64,000 nucleotides of DNA from Gaetbulibacter_A sp043876815 (GTDB taxonomy: Bacteria > Bacteroidota > Bacteroidia > Flavobacteriales > Flavobacteriaceae), in NCBI RefSeq assembly GCF_043876815.1, contig NZ_JBAWKA010000001.1:248001-312000 (forward strand), written 5' to 3'. Of this stretch, positions 61,129-64,000 are shown piece after piece (positions within the stretch are counted from its first letter, which is position 1; each line of letters begins with the position of its first letter). The notes beneath the pieces are model-generated. The model ran no database searches and was not told the DNA's origin. It was given only the letters and a program-made list of their open reading frames with translations. The position numbers and the translations under genes are program-made.

Positions 61129-62424
61129 ATGATACAGAATTTTGTAGAAGAATTAACATGGAGAGGCATGATCCATACGGTGATGCCCGGAGCCGAAGAA
61201 CATTTAATGGAAGAGATGCGCAGTGCTTATGTGGGCTTTGATCCAACGGCTGATTCTTTACATATTGGAAATCTGGTACCTATTATGTTATTGGCGCATT
61301 ATCAGCGTTGTGGCCATAAGCCTATTGCCTTGGTTGGTGGTGCAACTGGAATGATTGGTGATCCTTCGGGGAAATCCAACGAACGTAATTTATTGGATGA
61401 AGCCACGCTACGTCACAATCAAGAGGCCATCAAAAAGCAATTATCTCATTTTCTGGATTTTGAGAGTGATGAAGAGAATGCGGCAATTTTGGTGAATAAT
61501 TATGATTGGATGAAGGATTTCACATTTTTGGAATTTATCCGGGATGTTGGTAAACACATTACGGTGAATTATATGATGGCGAAAGATTCCGTAAAAAACA
61601 GGATTTCTTCCGATGCCTCGGAAGGCATGAGCTTCACCGAGTTTACCTACCAATTGGTTCAGGGGTATGATTTTCTTCATTTGTACAAAGCGAAAGCATG
61701 TACTATTCAAATGGGAGGAAGCGATCAATGGGGGAATATCACTACAGGAACGGAATTAATTCGCCGCATCGAAAGTGGAAAAGGCTATGCCATTACCTGT
61801 CCGTTAATCACCAAGTCGGATGGTTCGAAATTCGGAAAATCCGAGGGTGGAAATGTTTGGTTGGACCCAATCAGAACATCACCTTATAAGTTCTACCAAT
61901 ATTGGTTGAACTCCAGTGATGAAGATGCTGAAAAGTATATTAAGATCTTTACTTTTTTAGATAAAGAAATAATAGACGCCTTGGTTAAAGAACACCAGGA
62001 AGCGCCTCATTTAAGGCTGTTACAAAAACGTTTGGCAGAGGAAATTACTACTATGGTACATTCTAAAGCCGATTTAGATAACGCTATTAAAGCCAGTAAT
62101 ATATTGTTTGGAAATTCGACTAGTATCGATCTTAAAGAGCTTAACGAGCAAACTTTTTTAGACGTTTTTGACGGGGTTCCAAGTACAGATATTGAAAAAA
62201 GAAATATTGAAAATGGTCTGGATATCGTGACTGCTTTGGCAGAGCAAGGAGGCTTTCTAAAATCGAACGGGGAAGCCCGAAGAGCTTTAAAGGAAAACTC
62301 GATTTCTGTGAACAAGGAAAAAGTTACTTCCGATTATGTTATTACTGCAAATGACCTTATAAACGATAAATTTGTATTGCTCCAACGAGGTAAAAAGAAT
62401 TATTTCGTTATTCAAGCTATATAA
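61129..62424 (+). CDS. tyrS: Tyrosyl-tRNA synthetase
   Basis: This 431-residue class Ic synthetase has the HIGH-type motif HIGN at 45-48, GATGMIGDPSGKSNER, the tyrosine-binding QLVQGYDFLHLYK segment, and KFGKS at 234-238. A C-terminal S4-like RNA-binding domain spans about 360-431 (LKSNGEARRALKENSISVNK). Length is normal. A strong terminator follows. Confidence 0.97.
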   Translation: MIQNFVEELTWRGMIHTVMPGAEEHLMEEMRSAYVGFDPTADSLHIGNLVPIMLLAHYQRCGHKPIALVGGATGMIGDPSGKSNERNLLDEATLRHNQEAIKKQLSHFLDFESDEENAAILVNNYDWMKDFTFLEFIRDVGKHITVNYMMAKDSVKNRISSDASEGMSFTEFTYQLVQGYDFLHLYKAKACTIQMGGSDQWGNITTGTELIRRIESGKGYAITCPLITKSDGSKFGKSEGGNVWLDPIRTSPYKFYQYWLNSSDEDAEKYIKIFTFLDKEIIDALVKEHQEAPHLRLLQKRLAEEITTMVHSKADLDNAIKASNILFGNSTSIDLKELNEQTFLDVFDGVPSTDIEKRNIENGLDIVTALAEQGGFLKSNGEARRALKENSISVNKEKVTSDYVITANDLINDKFVLLQRGKKNYFVIQAI

Positions 62425-62432
62425 CTCAAAAC

Positions 62433-62466
62433 AAAAAAACCCGGACAAGCGTCCGGGTTTTTTTTA
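62433..62466 (+). terminator. Terminator after tyrS
   Basis: Stem AAACCCGGAC / GTCCGGGTTT with a 4-nt AAGC loop and eight T after it. Confidence 0.88.
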
Positions 62467-62470
62467 ACAA

Positions 62471-62515
62471 ACCAACCAACTAAAAAATTTTTCTTTTCCT
62501 AGTTGGTTCATTGGT
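62471..62515. repeat. Inverted repeat in the tyrS - LuxE-like gap
   Basis: AACCAACTA (62474-62482) pairs with TAGTTGGTT (62500-62508) around a 17-nt T-rich loop, with three further pairs after a bulge. It could be a second terminator for the convergent LuxE-like gene; the rest of the 192-nt gap is AT-rich with nothing recognised. Confidence 0.4.
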
Positions 62516-62616
62516 CGTAGAATTTTGAAATAACTTTCAATATTTCGTTTAATTTTCAATATTATTTTTATCGGTCTAAAAATCAAGATTTTGTGGTGAT
62601 AATTTCGAACTTTTTA

Positions 62617-63597
62617 TTACAAAACCATAAGGTTACAGCCCCGAATATCTGAGTTGTCGAAGCGTCCAATAATTTCAAAAGTCCCATCCCCATAAACTTT
62701 TCCCAGATCTTGGGTCGCAATAAAGGAGCAAGAATTTACATTAGCTAAATCTATTATATTGATCCCTCCGGTTTTCTCGGGTTCTTGCAAGGCTAAAGCG
62801 TCTTCGGTATCACGGGTAATAATGCGCATCCAGTTGGGCGTGTGAAATATACCATTGCCTTGGGAATAGGCTTGACTGAGGAGTTCGGTCATGCCATATT
62901 CACTGTGAATTACAGACACACCAAAGCCTTGTTTTAAGGTGTTGTGGAGTTCTTCACGAATAAGTTCTTTTCTGTATCCCTTCATACCTCCAGTTTCCAT
63001 AACTATGGTATTATTTAATTGAAACCGATAATTTTCAACGAGATCCAATAAGGCAAAAGACACACCAATAAGCAGCACTTTTTTACCACTTGTATCAAGA
63101 TTTTGCAGCGTGTTTTTCAATTGTTCGAGGTTATTCAAATAAAAACCACTTTCTGGATGACCTGATTGTGTGATTAAGCTATTCACCATATAAATGAGTG
63201 ATGATCCTTTACGCTCCAAATATGAGGGTAATAAGCCAAGTATCACATAATCTGAAATGTCACCATAAAATTTCTTAAAACCCAGATTAAAACTATTCTC
63301 ATAGATATTAATATCTGTTATAAGATGCTTGCTTGGATTAGCACCGGTAGTGCCTGAACTTGTAAAAGTATGACTTACCTTAGACTTTGAGCTTAGCACA
63401 TCATGGGATTTAAAAAACTGTATTGGCAAAAAAGGAATATCCTCCAGGCGTTTTACGTCACCCGGATGCCGGTATAACAGATCGCAAAAAGAGCGATACA
63501 CGCGATTATTTTCAAACTGATAATTAAAAATTTCCAACGCTTTGGTTTCAAAGTCATGGTTGTTTTTAATTTTAAAAATAGTCGATGGATCAATCAT
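62617..63597 (-). CDS. LuxE-like acyl-protein synthetase / acyl-CoA synthetase-like protein
   Basis: This 326-residue protein has the AMP-binding loop FTSSGTTGANPSKH and the C-terminal GRFDNSDIRGCNLMV of the LuxE/acyl-protein synthetase group in the ANL adenylating superfamily. It lacks the usual full-length C-terminal lid. LuxE activates fatty acids in luminous bacteria, but most flavobacterial homologues lie outside lux operons and have no known substrate. Twin TAnnTTTG boxes lie just upstream. The next gene on this strand is the T9SS cargo gene, 74 nt away. Confidence 0.82.
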   Translation of the reverse strand: MIDPSTIFKIKNNHDFETKALEIFNYQFENNRVYRSFCDLLYRHPGDVKRLEDIPFLPIQFFKSHDVLSSKSKVSHTFTSSGTTGANPSKHLITDINIYENSFNLGFKKFYGDISDYVILGLLPSYLERKGSSLIYMVNSLITQSGHPESGFYLNNLEQLKNTLQNLDTSGKKVLLIGVSFALLDLVENYRFQLNNTIVMETGGMKGYRKELIREELHNTLKQGFGVSVIHSEYGMTELLSQAYSQGNGIFHTPNWMRIITRDTEDALALQEPEKTGGINIIDLANVNSCSFIATQDLGKVYGDGTFEIIGRFDNSDIRGCNLMVL

Positions 63598-63610
63598 GAA
63601 TGCTCAAAAA

Positions 63611-63646
63611 TACTTTTGTATTGCTTTGCAAAAGTAGGCAAAAGTA
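63611..63646. promoter_or_regulatory. Palindromic cluster of three TACTTTTG boxes
   Basis: TACTTTTG occurs on the plus strand at 63611-63618 and twice on the minus strand at 63636-63629 and 63646-63639, 10 nt apart. The first and second form an inverted repeat with a 10-nt gap. The minus-strand boxes fit the -7 consensus for the LuxE-like gene. It may be a promoter with an overlapping operator. Confidence 0.45.
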
Positions 63647-63671
63647 AGCAGAGCGACCAGTTGATTTGACG

Positions 63672-64000
63672 CTATTTCACAATCAATTTTTGAATAGATT
63701 CGTGGTTATTCTGGTTTAATTTTAAAATGTACAAGCCAGCCTGAAGCGTTGAAACATCAAGGGTATTGCTAGTTAGCGATCGTTCTAAAATAAGCTTGCC
63801 AATCTGGTTATAAACCGCTACAAGGATTTCAGATTTGTCAGTCCCTATTACCGTAACTAATGGAACAGAAGCCGGGTTAGGATATACCTTTAAACCAGAT
63901 ACGGCGGTTGTTCTTAAACCAAGAGTAGATTCATGGGCGTTGGGACTTCCAAAGGTCGCCATCGAAGGATTTCCGTTAAAATTGGACACCGGGATAGGGT
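63672..64000 (-). CDS. C-terminal part of a T9SS cargo protein (type A sorting domain)
   Basis: The frame stays open to the right window edge, so the N-terminus lies beyond it; a GTG at 63989 is not a likely true start. The last ~80 residues are a type A sorting domain: LKVYPNPASVPLVTV, VAVYNQIGKLILERSLT, LQAGLYILKL and the terminal ESIQKLIVK. Such domains route proteins through the type IX secretion system and are removed at the surface. The passenger domain is not visible, so the cargo's role is unknown. Confidence 0.9.
   Translation of the reverse strand, partial: PIPVSNFNGNPSMATFGSPNAHESTLGLRTTAVSGLKVYPNPASVPLVTVIGTDKSEILVAVYNQIGKLILERSLTSNTLDVSTLQAGLYILKLNQNNHESIQKLIVK

Noticed and set aside
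63989..63989. GTG at 63989 as the start of the last gene
   Set aside because: The frame remains open to the window edge and a sorting domain is normally the end of a much larger secreted protein.
1..64000. CRISPR array, tRNA/rRNA genes, prophage, insertion sequence or defence island
   Set aside because: Scanned by eye on both strands; no regularly spaced direct repeats, transposase, integrase, phage structural or known defence genes were seen.

Overview
The window reads as ordinary chromosome from a member of the Flavobacteriaceae (Bacteroidota), probably marine. The evidence is gldE and gldD behind mutY and ssb, a T9SS type A C-terminal sorting domain at the right edge, many Bacteroidota-type lipoproteins, DUF families typical of the phylum (DUF3098, DUF3127, DUF4199, DUF4271, DUF4296, DUF4301), promoters of the TTG / TAnnTTTG type, and no obvious Shine-Dalgarno sequences. 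About 67 protein genes cover most of the sequence. I saw no rRNA, tRNA, CRISPR array, insertion sequence or prophage.

Layout. 0-4.2 kb: 3' part of an exonuclease III gene, an OmpA-type lipoprotein, an aldo/keto reductase and a YpfJ-type metallopeptidase, separated by several families of palindromic intergenic repeats. 4.2-6.4 kb (minus): RNase G with a hairpin-rich leader, a 30-residue very basic protein, and HU. 6.5-10 kb: mutY-ssb-gldE-gldD. 10-12 kb: a heavy-metal-associated lipoprotein, a DUF4199 protein, and ribosomal proteins L21 (with an unusual C-terminal extension) and L27. 12-16 kb: two coupled sulfatases. 16.3-24.2 kb: S-adenosylhomocysteine hydrolase with a structured leader, a phosphopantetheinyl transferase, then a tight cluster of thiamine-binding protein, PnuC-type transporter, NadR-type kinase, DUF4301 protein and ArfB, followed by a TPP riboswitch driving a TonB-dependent receptor. 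Together these look like a thiamine (or thiamine precursor) uptake locus.

24-39 kb: greA with tandem leader hairpins, a HIT protein, a histidine kinase, a flavin reductase, an OB-fold DUF3127 protein, aat, tag, and a minus-strand region whose usual order ftsX-DUF3098-uppP-truB appears split by a glycerate kinase/GntP permease pair and a secreted orphan. 39.6-49.5 kb: leuS with large insertions, a SemiSWEET, alanine dehydrogenase, a YugP-type metallopeptidase, an aminotransferase/omega-amidase pair, a large Ig-like lipoprotein and ComF. 49.6-64 kb: glyS, an Lrp-type regulator, a saccharopine dehydrogenase-like enzyme, pckA, hemD/DUF4271, a polyprenol-phosphate mannosyltransferase-pyrC-DUF4296 operon, an epimerase, tyrS, a LuxE-like protein and the end of a T9SS cargo gene.

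Most of this is conserved core genome, and I did not find a defence island or a clearly new multi-gene system. The observations most worth following are RNA-level: structured leaders before rng, ahcY, greA and the TPP-controlled receptor. Protein-level oddities include the L21 fusion, a dihydroorotase with a changed metal motif, a DUF3127 protein with an SSB-like acidic tip, and a degenerate Rieske-like lipoprotein. Function calls rest on family recognition by eye; no database search was run.
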